The notes below the pieces were generated by a model, which saw only the letters and a list, made by a program, of their open reading frames with translations, was not told the origin of the DNA and did not search any database. This document shows, in pieces, positions 14,110-22,970 of a DNA stretch of 45,402 nt. Position 1 is the stretch's first letter; each line of letters opens with the position of its first letter. Made by a program: the position numbers and the translations under genes. Origin of the DNA: Lachnospiraceae bacterium (GTDB lineage Bacteria; Bacillota; Clostridia; Lachnospirales; Lachnospiraceae); assembly GCA_017438775.1 (NCBI GenBank), contig JAFRUR010000095.1:1-45402 (forward strand). Reading direction: 5' to 3'.

Positions 14110-14958
14110 ATGTTTGATGCAGCTATCATCGGGACCGGGCCTGCGGGCATTTCCGCGGCGCTCAACTTAAAGATCCATCAAAAGGACTTTATCTGGCTGG
14201 GAGCGGCTTCCCTGAGCGACAAGATCGTGAAGGCGGAAAAGATCTCCAACTATCCGGGCCTGCCCGATGTGTCCGGTCCGCAGCTCACAGAGGCGTTCCT
14301 GTCCCAGACGAGGGCGATGGGAATCGAGATCACGGAGAAGATGGTCAACTCCATCATGCCGATGGGGGATCACTACGCCCTGCTGGCCGGTGCGGACTTC
14401 TACGAAGCCCGCGTGATCATTCTGACGACGGGCGTTCTGGCCCGCGCGGCCCAGCCCGGAGAGAGCGAGCTGCTGGGACGCGGCGTCAGCTACTGCGCGA
14501 CCTGTGACGGCGGCCTCTACCGCGGAAAGACCATCGCGGTGATCTCCAACGCGGCCCGCTTCGAGCACGAGGTCAAATTCCTTGCGGAACTGGCGGAGAC
14601 GGTCTATTTCTACCCGACCTATTCCGGCGCCGGGGACATCGCGCCCAACGTCGTGAAAAACGGGGACCGCGTGACGGCCGTCCTGGGGGAGGAGCGCGTC
14701 GCCGGCGTGCGCTTAAGGAGCGGCGCGGACCAGCCGGTGGACGGCGTGTTCTGCCTGCGCGACCAGATCGTGATGTCGTCCCTGCTCGCCGGACTGGAGA
14801 CCGAGGACGGCCACATCAAGGTGGACCGCGCCATGGCGACCAACCTGCCCGGGATCTTCGCGGCGGGCGACTGCACCGGACGGCCGTACCAGTACGCGAA
14901 AGCCGTGGGAGAGGGCAACGTCGCCGCCCACAGCGCCATCGAGTACCTGGATGCCTGA
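14110..14958 (+). CDS. Thioredoxin reductase-like flavoprotein without an NADPH-binding motif (FFTR-like)
   Basis: 282 residues. FAD site AIIGTGPAGISAALNL (5-20), redox-active CATC at 129-132 in the usual SYCATCDGG, and second FAD motif GIFAAGDCTG (248-257) place it with low-molecular-weight thioredoxin reductases. In TrxB the CxxC is followed by a GGGxSA pyridine-nucleotide loop and then HRR. Here the equivalent region reads IAVISNAARFEHEVKFLAEL and VYFYPTYSG: no glycine-rich loop, no HRR. This is the pattern of the clostridial ferredoxin-dependent flavin thioredoxin reductases. The ferredoxin assignment is inference. ATG 14110 has AAGGAGAGAAG upstream; an in-frame extension to 13756 covers asnA antisense and is rejected. 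No thioredoxin or ferredoxin gene is adjacent. Confidence 0.85.
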   Translation: MFDAAIIGTGPAGISAALNLKIHQKDFIWLGAASLSDKIVKAEKISNYPGLPDVSGPQLTEAFLSQTRAMGIEITEKMVNSIMPMGDHYALLAGADFYEARVIILTTGVLARAAQPGESELLGRGVSYCATCDGGLYRGKTIAVISNAARFEHEVKFLAELAETVYFYPTYSGAGDIAPNVVKNGDRVTAVLGEERVAGVRLRSGADQPVDGVFCLRDQIVMSSLLAGLETEDGHIKVDRAMATNLPGIFAAGDCTGRPYQYAKAVGEGNVAAHSAIEYLDA

Positions 14959-14987
14959 GAACCCCGGAAGATATCAGGAGGCACAAA

Positions 14988-15019
14988 AAAAGAAGCGATC
15001 CGATCGGACCGCTTCTTTT
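14988..15019. terminator. Bidirectional terminator between the reductase gene and prs
   Basis: AAAAGAAGCG (14988-14997) pairs with CGCTTCTTTT (15010-15019); after one A-C mismatch TCC pairs with GGA around a GATC loop. A and T tracts on the two sides suit both of the convergent genes. Confidence 0.88.
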
Positions 15020-15037
15020 GATTCTCCGGAAGGGAGA

Positions 15038-16237
15038 TCAGCCTTCGGGGTTGAGGCCGAGACGCTCGTTGTAGGCCCTGATGTACTCCTGAATCTTTTC
15101 CGTGGGCTCCACGAGGCGCTCCAGGGAACTGCCGTGGTTCAGGGTATTGATGATGTCCGCGAGGAAGCGGGTCACGTCGGCCTCCAGGTACCAGGGGCGC
15201 GCCAGGAGCTCAGGGCTGCGGTAGGTGCAGTTGGTGGTGATGACGTGATCGAAATATCCCTGGGAATAGGCCTCGTCGAAGCGGTCCAGACCGTCCGTGA
15301 AGAGGCCGAAAGCCACACACACGATGACGTTACGCGCGCCGCGGTCCTTGAGGGCCCGGGCCGTGTCCAGCATGCTTTCGCCGGAGGAGATCATATCGTC
15401 GATGATGATGACGGTCTTGCCCTTGACGTCCGCGCCCAGGAACTCATGCGCGACGATGGGGTTGCGGCCGCCGATGACGCGGGAGTAGTCGCGGCGCTTA
15501 TAGAACATGCCCATGTCCACGCCCAGGTTGTTGGCGAAGTAGACCGCGCGGTGCATGGCGCCCTCGTCCGGGCTGATGATCATCACGTGCTCCTTGTCGA
15601 TCCGGATGTCGTCCCGGTTGTCAAGGAAGGCGCGGATAAACTGATAGAGCGGGTTGAAGTTGTCGAAGCCGTGGAGCGGGATCGAACTGGCCACGCGGGG
15701 GTCGTGCGCGTCGAAGGTGATGATGTTCTGCACGCCCATACGGACGAGTTCCTTGAGGGCGATAGCGGCGTCCAGGGACTCGCGGGAGGACCGCTTGTGC
15801 TGGCGGCTCTCATACAGGAAGGGCATGATGACCGACACGCGCCGCGCATTGCGCACGGAGGCGGAGATGATGCGCTTCAGATCCTGGAAATGGTCGTCCG
15901 GGGACATGTGGTTGACGTTCCCGCAGACGGTGTAGGTGAGGGAATAGTTGGTGATGTCCACCATGACGTAGAGATCTGTGCCACGCACCGATTCGTGCAG
16001 GATGCCCTTGGCTTCTCCGGTGCCGAAGCGGGGACAGGAGCACTTGACCAGATAGCTGTCCGCGTCGTAATTGACAGGCACGTCCATGCCGCGCATGCGC
16101 ATCTCGAACTGGTCCATGTGGCGGAATTCCGCGATGGCGCTGTCCACGGATTCCGCAAAACTGCGGCAGCTCTCCAGGGCGGCGATCTTCAGGGGAGCGA
16201 TCGGGGCTCTCTCATGGAATGTGTATTCTTTCGACAT
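15038..16237 (-). CDS. prs: Ribose-phosphate pyrophosphokinase (PRPP synthetase), long form
   Basis: Makes PRPP from ribose 5-phosphate and ATP for purines, pyrimidines, histidine, tryptophan and NAD. 399 residues, against about 310-320 for the classical enzyme. The PRPP loop is VIIIDDMISSGESM. The catalytic loop region has KRRDYS, FDAHDPRVASSIPLHGFDN takes the place of the usual DLHA..IQGFF segment, and MIISPDEGAMHRA that of VSPDVGG. Extra length lies at the N-terminus (about 80 residues before SVRGTDLYVMVD), around NYSLTYTVCGNVNHMSPDD, and at the C-terminus. ATG 16237 with GGAGGAAG upstream is the start. Single gene with its own promoter. Confidence 0.92.
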   Translation of the reverse strand: MSKEYTFHERAPIAPLKIAALESCRSFAESVDSAIAEFRHMDQFEMRMRGMDVPVNYDADSYLVKCSCPRFGTGEAKGILHESVRGTDLYVMVDITNYSLTYTVCGNVNHMSPDDHFQDLKRIISASVRNARRVSVIMPFLYESRQHKRSSRESLDAAIALKELVRMGVQNIITFDAHDPRVASSIPLHGFDNFNPLYQFIRAFLDNRDDIRIDKEHVMIISPDEGAMHRAVYFANNLGVDMGMFYKRRDYSRVIGGRNPIVAHEFLGADVKGKTVIIIDDMISSGESMLDTARALKDRGARNVIVCVAFGLFTDGLDRFDEAYSQGYFDHVITTNCTYRSPELLARPWYLEADVTRFLADIINTLNHGSSLERLVEPTEKIQEYIRAYNERLGLNPEG

Positions 16238-16283
16238 TCTTCCTCCGATTCCGGCACGGCGGACTGCCGCACCATACACTGTC

Positions 16284-16312
16284 AGTTTACCCCATTCGGG
16301 CGGACGGCGCAA
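16284..16312 (-). promoter_or_regulatory. Promoter of prs
   Basis: On the minus strand TTGCGC (16312-16307), 17-base spacer, TAAACT (16289-16284), about 46 bases before the prs start codon. Confidence 0.65.
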
Positions 16313-16466
16313 TACGGTTTTTGCAGAAATCGGGGGGCGGACTTTGGCATGCGGTGTGGTGCCTCCGGATGCTTCCGCTCTGTGTTTCTGTATAATATGG
16401 ACGATAAGGGCTCCCGGGCCCGTCATAACCCGCTCTGTTTTCGAAAGAAGATCCTGCGGCCTGTGA

Positions 16467-16495
16467 TTGAAAAAAAGACCCCTTCGTGGTAGTAT
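16467..16495 (+). promoter_or_regulatory. Promoter of the DUF512-der-plsY operon
   Basis: TTGAAA (16467-16472), 17-base spacer, TAGTAT (16490-16495). Transcription would begin about 16502, just before the GGAGGAGG ribosome site. The rest of the 278-base gap between prs and this gene holds no reading frame I can support; an isolated TATAAT at 16391 lacks a -35 partner. Confidence 0.65.
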
Positions 16496-16515
16496 CAACG
16501 TGGAGGAGGAGGACC

Positions 16516-17928
16516 GTGAAGCAGATCGGACATCTCATTACCGGCGTCGTGCCGGGCTCAATCGCAGAGGAACTCGGCCTGGAGCCGGGAGACCGCATCG
16601 TCTCGATCGGGGACACCCCCGTGCGGGACGTCTTCGATTACCGTTATCTCTGCGAAGACGAGTTCCTCACCGTTCAGGTGCTGACCAAAGACGGGGAAGA
16701 CGTGACGCTCGAGATCGAGAAGGACGAGGACGAAGACCTCGGCCTCATCTTCGAGTCCGGCCTCATGAGCGACTACCGGAGCTGCCACAACAAGTGCCTG
16801 TTCTGCTTTATCGACCAGATGCCTCCCGGGATGCGCGACACCCTGTACTTCAAGGACGACGATACCCGCCTGTCCTTTCTCCAGGGCAACTACGTCACCA
16901 TGACCAACCTCTCGGATGACGATATCTCGCGGATCATCCGCTACCGCATGAGCCCGATCAACATCTCGGTCCACGCGACGGATCCGGAGCTGCGGGCGCG
17001 CCTTCTGCACAACCGCTTTGCCGGGAAGATCCTGGACCAGATGCGGCGCCTCGCAGACGCGGAGATCGAGATGAACGGCCAGATCGTGCTGTGTCCCGGC
17101 TACAACGACCGGGAGCAGCTGGACCGCACCATCGGGGACCTCGCGCAGTTCCTGCCGCACATGCAGTCCCTCTCCGTGGTCCCGGTGGGTCTCACAAAGT
17201 TCCGCGAGGGGCTCTGCGCCCTGCGGCCGGTGGAAAAGGAAGACGCCCTGGACACCATCGCCCGCATCGAGGCCTGGCAGAAGAAACTCTATCCGAAATA
17301 CGGCCTGCACTTCGTGCACGCCAGCGACGAACTCTACATCACCGCGGGGCTCCCCCTTCCGGAGGAGGAGCGCTACGACGGCTACCTGCAGCTGGAGAAC
17401 GGCGTGGGCATGCTGCGCCTGTTCCTGAACGAGGCGCAGGAGCGGCTCGCGGGGGAGACGGGAGATACGGAGCCGCGTCATTTCGCGATGGCCAGCGGTC
17501 TGCTCGCCGCCCCGTACCTGGAGCGGGTCCTCGCCCTTGTGCGGGAGAAGTTCCCAGGAACGGACGCCGCGGTCTATCCCATCCGCAACGATTTCTTCGG
17601 CGAGAAGATCACGGTCTCCGGTCTGGTGACCGGACAGGACCTGATCGCACAGCTCGCGGGAAAGGACCTGGGATGCGCCCTGCTCATCCCTGCCAATATG
17701 CTCAAAAGTGATGCGCCTGTCTTCCTGGACGACGTGACCGTCGGCCAGGTCGAGGATGCGCTCGGCGTGCGTCTGCACGTGGTCGGCACCGGAGGCGGCG
17801 ACCTCGTCGAAGCGATGCTCCGTCCGGACGACATTCCCGAGGACATCCTGCGCATGCCGGTTTATGATCCCTACGAACTGCCTTCGATCAACAATGCGTC
17901 CGAAACGGACGCAGGAGAAACGGAATGA
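16516..17928 (+). CDS. DUF512 family radical SAM/PDZ protein
   Basis: 470 residues. An N-terminal PDZ-like domain (1-70; GVVPGSIAEELGLEPGDRIVSI in parts) is followed by a radical-SAM-type cluster motif C90-x3-C94-x2-C97 in YRSCHNKCLFCFIDQ, a central barrel-like region (NISVHATDPELRARLL, GQIVLCPGYNDREQLDRT) and the C-terminal DUF512 domain (VTVSGLVTGQDLI-like segment near 370). The family is common in Clostridia and sits before der; its reaction is unknown. GTG 16516 is chosen for its GGAGGAGGAGG ribosome site. It overlaps der by four bases. Confidence 0.9.
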   Translation: MKQIGHLITGVVPGSIAEELGLEPGDRIVSIGDTPVRDVFDYRYLCEDEFLTVQVLTKDGEDVTLEIEKDEDEDLGLIFESGLMSDYRSCHNKCLFCFIDQMPPGMRDTLYFKDDDTRLSFLQGNYVTMTNLSDDDISRIIRYRMSPINISVHATDPELRARLLHNRFAGKILDQMRRLADAEIEMNGQIVLCPGYNDREQLDRTIGDLAQFLPHMQSLSVVPVGLTKFREGLCALRPVEKEDALDTIARIEAWQKKLYPKYGLHFVHASDELYITAGLPLPEEERYDGYLQLENGVGMLRLFLNEAQERLAGETGDTEPRHFAMASGLLAAPYLERVLALVREKFPGTDAAVYPIRNDFFGEKITVSGLVTGQDLIAQLAGKDLGCALLIPANMLKSDAPVFLDDVTVGQVEDALGVRLHVVGTGGGDLVEAMLRPDDIPEDILRMPVYDPYELPSINNASETDAGETE

Positions 17929-19250
17929 AAAAACCTGTCGTGGCCATCGTCGGCCGCCCCAACGTCGGAAAATCGACCCTGTTCAACGCCATCGCCGGCG
18001 CTGACATCGCCATCGTGAAGGACACCCCCGGTGTGACCCGCGACCGCATCTATGCGGACTGCACCTGGCTGGACCGCGCCTTCACCCTGATCGACACCGG
18101 AGGAATCGAGCCGGATTCCCAGGACCTCATCCTGTCGCGGATGCGCGAGCAGGCGCAGACGGCCATCGACACGGCCGACGTCATCCTTTTCCTCGTGGAT
18201 GTGCGCCAGGGGCTGCAGGACCAGGACGGCAAGGTGGCGGACATGCTGCGGCGCAGCCAGAAGCCCGTGATCCTGGTGGTCAATAAGGTGGACGCGTACC
18301 AGAAAATGCTGCCCGACGTATACGAGTTCTACAGCCTGGGGATCGGAGATCCCGTTCCGGTCTCCGCGGCCGGACGCACGGGCATCGGCGATCTTCTGGA
18401 CGAGGTCGTCAGCCACTTCCCGGCGGGCGCGGGGGAGGAAGAGGAGGATGACCGTCCGCGCGTGGCCATCATCGGAAAGCCCAACGTGGGCAAGTCCTCC
18501 ATCATCAACTTCCTGCTGGGCGAGGAACGCCTGATCGTCTCGAACATCGCGGGCACGACGCGCGACGCCGTGGACGCGGTCATCCGCCGCAACGGGAAGG
18601 AGTACGTCCTGATCGACACGGCGGGCCTGCGCCGCAAGAGCAAGATCAAGGAGGAACTGGAGCGCTACTCCATCATCCGCACGGTCATGGCCGTGGAGCG
18701 CTGCGACGTGGCGGTGCTGGTCATCGACGCGGAGGAGGGCGTGACGGAGCAGGACGCGAAGATCGCCGGAATCGCGCATGAGCGCGGAAAGGGCATCCTG
18801 ATCGCCGTCAACAAGTGGGACGCCGTGGAAAAGGACGAGAAGACCGTCCGGGAGTACACGAACAAGATCCGCACGACCCTGGCCTATATGCCCTACGCGC
18901 AGATCCTGTTCATCTCCGCCAAGACCGGCCAGCGCATGCCCAAGCTGTTCGACCACATCGACGCGATCATCGAGAACCGGAACCTGCGCGTCGCGACCGG
19001 CGTGCTGAACGAGATTCTGACCGAAGCCGTTGCCATGCAGCAGCCGCCGTCCGACCGCGGCCGGCGCCTCAAGATCTTCTACATGACGCAGGTGTCCGTG
19101 GGACCGCCTACCTTCGTGGTCTTCGTCAACGACAAGGAACTGATGCACTATTCCTATACACGGTATCTGGAGAACAAGCTGCGCGAGGCCTTCGGTTTTG
19201 CCGGGACGCCGCTGCGGTTCGTGATCCGCGAACGAAAGGAGAAGGGCTAA
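17925..19250 (+). CDS. der: Ribosome-associated GTPase Der (EngA)
   Basis: Essential double GTPase for 50S assembly, 441 residues. Two G domains are present: first P-loop GRPNVGKSTLFN with DTGGIEPDSQD and NKVD, second P-loop GKPNVGKSSIINFLLGEER with DTAGLRRKSKI and NKWD. A C-terminal KH-like domain follows (LKIFYMTQVSVGPPTFVVFVND in parts). ATG 17925 overlaps the DUF512 stop, and plsY starts directly after its stop, so the three genes appear translationally coupled. Confidence 0.98.
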   Translation: MKKPVVAIVGRPNVGKSTLFNAIAGADIAIVKDTPGVTRDRIYADCTWLDRAFTLIDTGGIEPDSQDLILSRMREQAQTAIDTADVILFLVDVRQGLQDQDGKVADMLRRSQKPVILVVNKVDAYQKMLPDVYEFYSLGIGDPVPVSAAGRTGIGDLLDEVVSHFPAGAGEEEEDDRPRVAIIGKPNVGKSSIINFLLGEERLIVSNIAGTTRDAVDAVIRRNGKEYVLIDTAGLRRKSKIKEELERYSIIRTVMAVERCDVAVLVIDAEEGVTEQDAKIAGIAHERGKGILIAVNKWDAVEKDEKTVREYTNKIRTTLAYMPYAQILFISAKTGQRMPKLFDHIDAIIENRNLRVATGVLNEILTEAVAMQQPPSDRGRRLKIFYMTQVSVGPPTFVVFVNDKELMHYSYTRYLENKLREAFGFAGTPLRFVIRERKEKG

Positions 19251-19886
19251 ATGCGTCTGCTTTGCATTGTGGTGGGATATGCGTTCGGCCTCGTTCAGAT
19301 GGGGTATATCGTCGGCAAGCACAGGCACATCGACCTGCGTGAGCACGGGAGCGGGAATTCCGGCACGACCAACGCGGTGCGCGTGATGGGCTTAAAGCCC
19401 GGCGTTATCGTGTTCCTGGGCGACTTCCTGAAGGCGGTCGTCGCCTGCCTTCTGATGAGCCTTCCGGCGGGCGGTGATCCTGCGCTGTCGGTGATCTACA
19501 AACTTTACACCGGCGTCGGCGTGGTCCTGGGGCACAACTTCCCCTTCTACCTGCAGTGGCGCGGCGGCAAGGGAATCGCCTCGACCGCGGGCGTCATCGT
19601 GGCCCTGGGCGACCCGATCCTCGCCCTGATCTGCGTCGGAGCTTTCCTGCTGATCACGGTGTTTACGCGCCTGGTCTCGCTGGGGTCGCTCCTTTTGCTC
19701 ACGTTCTTTTTCCTGGGCTGGCTGTTCGTCACCCTGACGGGACGAATCGTGCTTTCCGGCTCGTTCTGGTGGGAGAGCGTCTTCCTGGTCCTGTTTTTCG
19801 CGGCCATGGGTTTCTGGCGCCACCGCACCAACATCAAACGTCTGCTGGCGGGCACGGAAGCAAAGCTGGGAGATAAGGTGGAGTAA
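19251..19886 (+). CDS. plsY: Acyl-phosphate:glycerol-3-phosphate acyltransferase PlsY
   Basis: Multi-pass membrane enzyme that transfers the acyl group from acyl-phosphate (made by PlsX) to glycerol 3-phosphate. 211 residues. The conserved motifs are HGSGNSGTTNAVRV near 40, GHNFPFYLQWRGGKGIASTAG near 95-115, and a later motif around 160-200. Hydrophobic segments fill most of the chain. The ATG directly follows the der stop. A T10 tract begins four bases after its own stop at 19890-19899 without a convincing stem before it. Confidence 0.96.
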   Translation: MRLLCIVVGYAFGLVQMGYIVGKHRHIDLREHGSGNSGTTNAVRVMGLKPGVIVFLGDFLKAVVACLLMSLPAGGDPALSVIYKLYTGVGVVLGHNFPFYLQWRGGKGIASTAGVIVALGDPILALICVGAFLLITVFTRLVSLGSLLLLTFFFLGWLFVTLTGRIVLSGSFWWESVFLVLFFAAMGFWRHRTNIKRLLAGTEAKLGDKVE

Positions 19887-20017
19887 ACGTTTTTTTTTTC
19901 GGGTTCGTGTGTTCCGGGGACGCAGGCGGGCGGGATGCTTTGCGGGCGTCCGAATGGAAAACTGCGATGGACTGCGGCAGCAGTTGAAAGCGGCAGCAGA
20001 TGCCGCGGGAGGTGCGC

Positions 20018-21004
20018 ATGGCTAAAATCGGTATCATCGGATGCGGCGCCTGGGGAACAGGCCTGGCCATTTATCTCTGCGGGCGCGGACACGACGTCAC
20101 GCTGTGGTCCGCGGTGCCGGCGGAGATCGCGATGCTCCGTGAGGAGCACCGGCACAAAAGCCTCGCGGGTGCCGTCGTTCCGGAGGAGATCCGTCTCACG
20201 GAAGATCTCGGGGAAGCGGCGCGGGACAAGGACTTTCTGATCATGGCGGTGGCGAGCTCCTATGTGCGCCAGACGGCGCGGCGCCTCGCCCCGCATATCC
20301 CCGAGGGGCGGATCATCGTGGACGTCGCCAAGGGCCTGGAAAGGGACAGCCTGCTGACGCTGTCGGAGGTGATCGCCTCGGAGATCCCGCAGGCCACGCT
20401 CTGTGTGCTCTCGGGACCGAGCCACGCGGAAGAGGTGAGCCTCGGCCTTCCGACCACGGTGGTCGTGGCCGGAAAGGATCCGGACGCCGTCCGTTTCGTG
20501 CAGGAGGCCGTGAGCGGCCCCGTGTTCCGCGCCTATTCCAGCACCGACGTGCGCGGCGTGGAACTGGGCGGTGCGCTCAAAAACGTGATCGCTCTGGCGG
20601 CCGGCATCGCCGACGGCCTGGGCTACGGCGACAACACCAAGGCGGCGCTCATCACCCGCGGCATCGCGGAGATGTCCCGTCTGGGCGCGGCAGCAGGAGG
20701 CAGGGCGGAGACCTTCTCCGGCCTCTCCGGCATCGGCGACCTGATTGTCACCTGTGCCAGCATGCACAGCCGCAACCGGCGCGCCGGGATCCTCATCGGA
20801 CAGGGCAGGACCTGCGACGAGGCGATGCGCGAGGTCGGCCAGGTGGTCGAGGGCGTCTTCGCGGCCAAAGCCGGCCTGCAGCTGGCGGAAAAGTGCGGCG
20901 TGGAGATGCCGATCATCACGCAGGTCAACGCCGTTCTCTTTGACGGCAAGAGCCCCCGCGAGGCCGTGGCCGAACTGATGATGCGCGATTCCAAGCCGGA
21001 ATAA
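20018..21004 (+). CDS. gpsA: Glycerol-3-phosphate dehydrogenase [NAD(P)+]
   Basis: Reduces dihydroxyacetone phosphate to glycerol 3-phosphate, the backbone used by PlsY upstream. 328 residues. The Rossmann start is IGIIGCGAWGTGLAIYL; further motifs are LSGPSHAEEVSLGLPT, the catalytic lysine segment ELGGALKNVIALAAG, and GLSGIGDLIVTCASMHSRNRR. ATG 20018 is preferred to the in-frame ATG 20000 because CGGGAGGTGCGC lies just before it and it begins the Rossmann strand at once. In many Clostridia spoIVA follows; here recN does. Confidence 0.97.
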   Translation: MAKIGIIGCGAWGTGLAIYLCGRGHDVTLWSAVPAEIAMLREEHRHKSLAGAVVPEEIRLTEDLGEAARDKDFLIMAVASSYVRQTARRLAPHIPEGRIIVDVAKGLERDSLLTLSEVIASEIPQATLCVLSGPSHAEEVSLGLPTTVVVAGKDPDAVRFVQEAVSGPVFRAYSSTDVRGVELGGALKNVIALAAGIADGLGYGDNTKAALITRGIAEMSRLGAAAGGRAETFSGLSGIGDLIVTCASMHSRNRRAGILIGQGRTCDEAMREVGQVVEGVFAAKAGLQLAEKCGVEMPIITQVNAVLFDGKSPREAVAELMMRDSKPE

Positions 21005-21128
21005 GAGAGATTTGCGGGCCCGCTGATCCGGATTCTGCAGACGGTCAGATTCTCCGGTATGTCATCTGCCGCCGCGGGGCGGGCTCTGAGCGTATAATAG
21101 AAACCAGGAATACTACGAGGAGATCGCT

Positions 21129-22802
21129 GTGCTTCTCAACATTCATGTCAAAAACGTCGCCCTGATCGATGAGGCGGATGTGGAACTCGCGGAGGGACTC
21201 AACGTCCTGTCCGGCGAGACCGGCGCGGGCAAGAGCATCCTGATCGATGCCGTCAACCTGGCGCTGGGCGAGCGCACCCCGAAGGAGCTGCTGAGGGAGG
21301 GCGAGACGGCCTTCGTGCAGCTTCTCTTCACCGTGGACAGCGAGGAGAAGGGCGCGGAACTCCGGGAGGCGGACATCGAGCCGGAGGACGACGCCGTCCT
21401 GCTTTCGCGCCAGATCTCGGGCGGACGCAGCATCTGCCGCATCAACGACGAGATCGTGACCGCGGGGCGGCTGAAGACCGCGGCGCGCCTCCTGCTGGAC
21501 ATCCACGGCCAGCACGAGCACCAGTCGCTGCTGTACGAAAAACGCCATCTGGAGATTCTGGACGCCTACGGCGCCCGCACGGTCACGCCTCTGAAGGAGG
21601 CCGCCGCGCAGGCCTGCCGCGCATGGAAACACGCGAAGGAGGCCCTGGCCGCCTTTGACCTCGAGGAGAGCGCGCGCCTGCGGGAGACGGACCTTCTGCG
21701 CTATGAGATCGACGAGATCCGCGGCGCGGACCTTCGGCCCGGAGAGGAAGAGGAACTGGCCGCGGCCTACCGCAAGGCCTCACACGCCCGCGGTATCGCG
21801 GAGGCGATGGAGCGCGTGAACGAGTGCCTGTCGGGAGATTCGGGGGCCTCGGAGGGCCTCTCGGGCGCCCTGCGCGCCCTGCAGGGCGTGACAAATCTCG
21901 ACCCTGAGCTGGGGCAGCTGGAGAAGCAGCTCCTGGACGTGGAATCCATCCTGGGGGAGGCCGGCCACGCGGCCCGCGAGTATGCGGACAGCCTCACCGT
22001 GGACGAAGAGGAACTCTACAATATCGAGAAGCGTCTGGACAGGATCCGCGCGCTCGAGGCCAAGTACGGAAACGACGAGGAGGCCGTTCTGGCCGCTCTC
22101 GCAAAGCGCGAGGAGCGCCTGGCCTTCTTCGAGGACTACGAGGAGAGAAAGGCCGCGGCGGAGCGGGACGTCGCACGCCTGCATGATGAGGCCGTCCGCG
22201 CCGCGGAAAAACTCACGGAGGAGCGCAGGCGTCTGTCTGCCGGCCTCGTGAAGGAGATCCGCGAGGCCCTGCTGGATCTGAATTTCCTGGATGTGCGCTT
22301 CGAAATGGCCTTCACGCCGCTGCCGGAGCCGGGCGAAAACGGCATGGACCGCGCGGAATTCCTGACGGCCCTCAACCCCGGCGCGCCGCTCCTGCCTCTG
22401 GCCCGCGTGGCCTCCGGCGGAGAACTGTCCCGCATCATGCTGGCCATCAAGACCGTGCTGGCGCAGACGGACGATATTCCCACCCTGATCTTCGACGAGA
22501 TCGACACCGGGATCTCCGGCCGCACGGCGCAGAAGGTGGCGGAAAAACTGGCCGTGATCGCGCGGCACCACCAGGTCATCTGCATCACGCATCTGGCGCA
22601 GATCGCGGCCATGGCCGACGCGCATTACCTGATCGAAAAGAGCGCGCAGGACGGCCGCGCCCGGACGCGGATCGCCCGTCTTTCCGAGGCGGGGCGCCGC
22701 GCGGAACTGGCCCGCATCCTGGGCGGCGCGCAGATCACCTCCTCGGTGGAGGCGGCCGCGGAAGAGATGCTTTCCCTGGCGCGCAGGATCAAAGAGGGCT
22801 GA
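21129..22802 (+). CDS. recN: DNA repair protein RecN
   Basis: SMC-like ATPase acting in double-strand break repair. 557 residues, normal. Walker A SGETGAGKSILIDAV near 32, ILLDIHGQHEHQSLL, central coiled-coil, ABC signature VASGGELSRIMLAIK and Walker B TLIFDEIDTGISGRTAQKV, then ICITHLAQIAAMAD. Start GTG 21129 follows GAGGAGATCGCT. A TATAAT at 21093-21098 lacks a clear -35. No argR precedes it, unlike the order in many Bacillota. Confidence 0.97.
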   Translation: MLLNIHVKNVALIDEADVELAEGLNVLSGETGAGKSILIDAVNLALGERTPKELLREGETAFVQLLFTVDSEEKGAELREADIEPEDDAVLLSRQISGGRSICRINDEIVTAGRLKTAARLLLDIHGQHEHQSLLYEKRHLEILDAYGARTVTPLKEAAAQACRAWKHAKEALAAFDLEESARLRETDLLRYEIDEIRGADLRPGEEEELAAAYRKASHARGIAEAMERVNECLSGDSGASEGLSGALRALQGVTNLDPELGQLEKQLLDVESILGEAGHAAREYADSLTVDEEELYNIEKRLDRIRALEAKYGNDEEAVLAALAKREERLAFFEDYEERKAAAERDVARLHDEAVRAAEKLTEERRRLSAGLVKEIREALLDLNFLDVRFEMAFTPLPEPGENGMDRAEFLTALNPGAPLLPLARVASGGELSRIMLAIKTVLAQTDDIPTLIFDEIDTGISGRTAQKVAEKLAVIARHHQVICITHLAQIAAMADAHYLIEKSAQDGRARTRIARLSEAGRRAELARILGGAQITSSVEAAAEEMLSLARRIKEG

Positions 22803-22823
22803 CCGGCCGCATCTTATGTGACC

Positions 22824-22853
22824 TTGCGCGGGCGGGAATATTCCTGGTATAAT
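22824..22853 (+). promoter_or_regulatory. Promoter of the plsX-acpP-rnc-smc-ftsY operon
   Basis: TTGCGC (22824-22829), 18-base spacer, TATAAT (22848-22853). The leader to the plsX GTG is about 110 bases and contains a GGCAGG/CCTGCC hairpin. No FapR-type palindrome was recognised. Confidence 0.75.
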
Positions 22854-22970
22854 ACATCAGTTAAATTGCACCCGGGATCTGCAGGTGCGCAACTTGCGTG
22901 AGAACACGGAGATCGGGGGCACGGCAGGACATATTGAAATGCCTGCCAAACACAAAAAAGGAGGATATCC

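Noticed and set aside
14951-16492. 513-codon plus-strand frame opposite prs
   Set aside because: Antisense to a clear PRPP synthetase; composition rich in Val/His/Asp without motifs.
17871-19346. 491-codon minus-strand frame opposite der
   Set aside because: Antisense shadow of the Der GTPase.
19890-19899. T10 tract after plsY as a terminator
   Set aside because: No convincing stem immediately precedes it.
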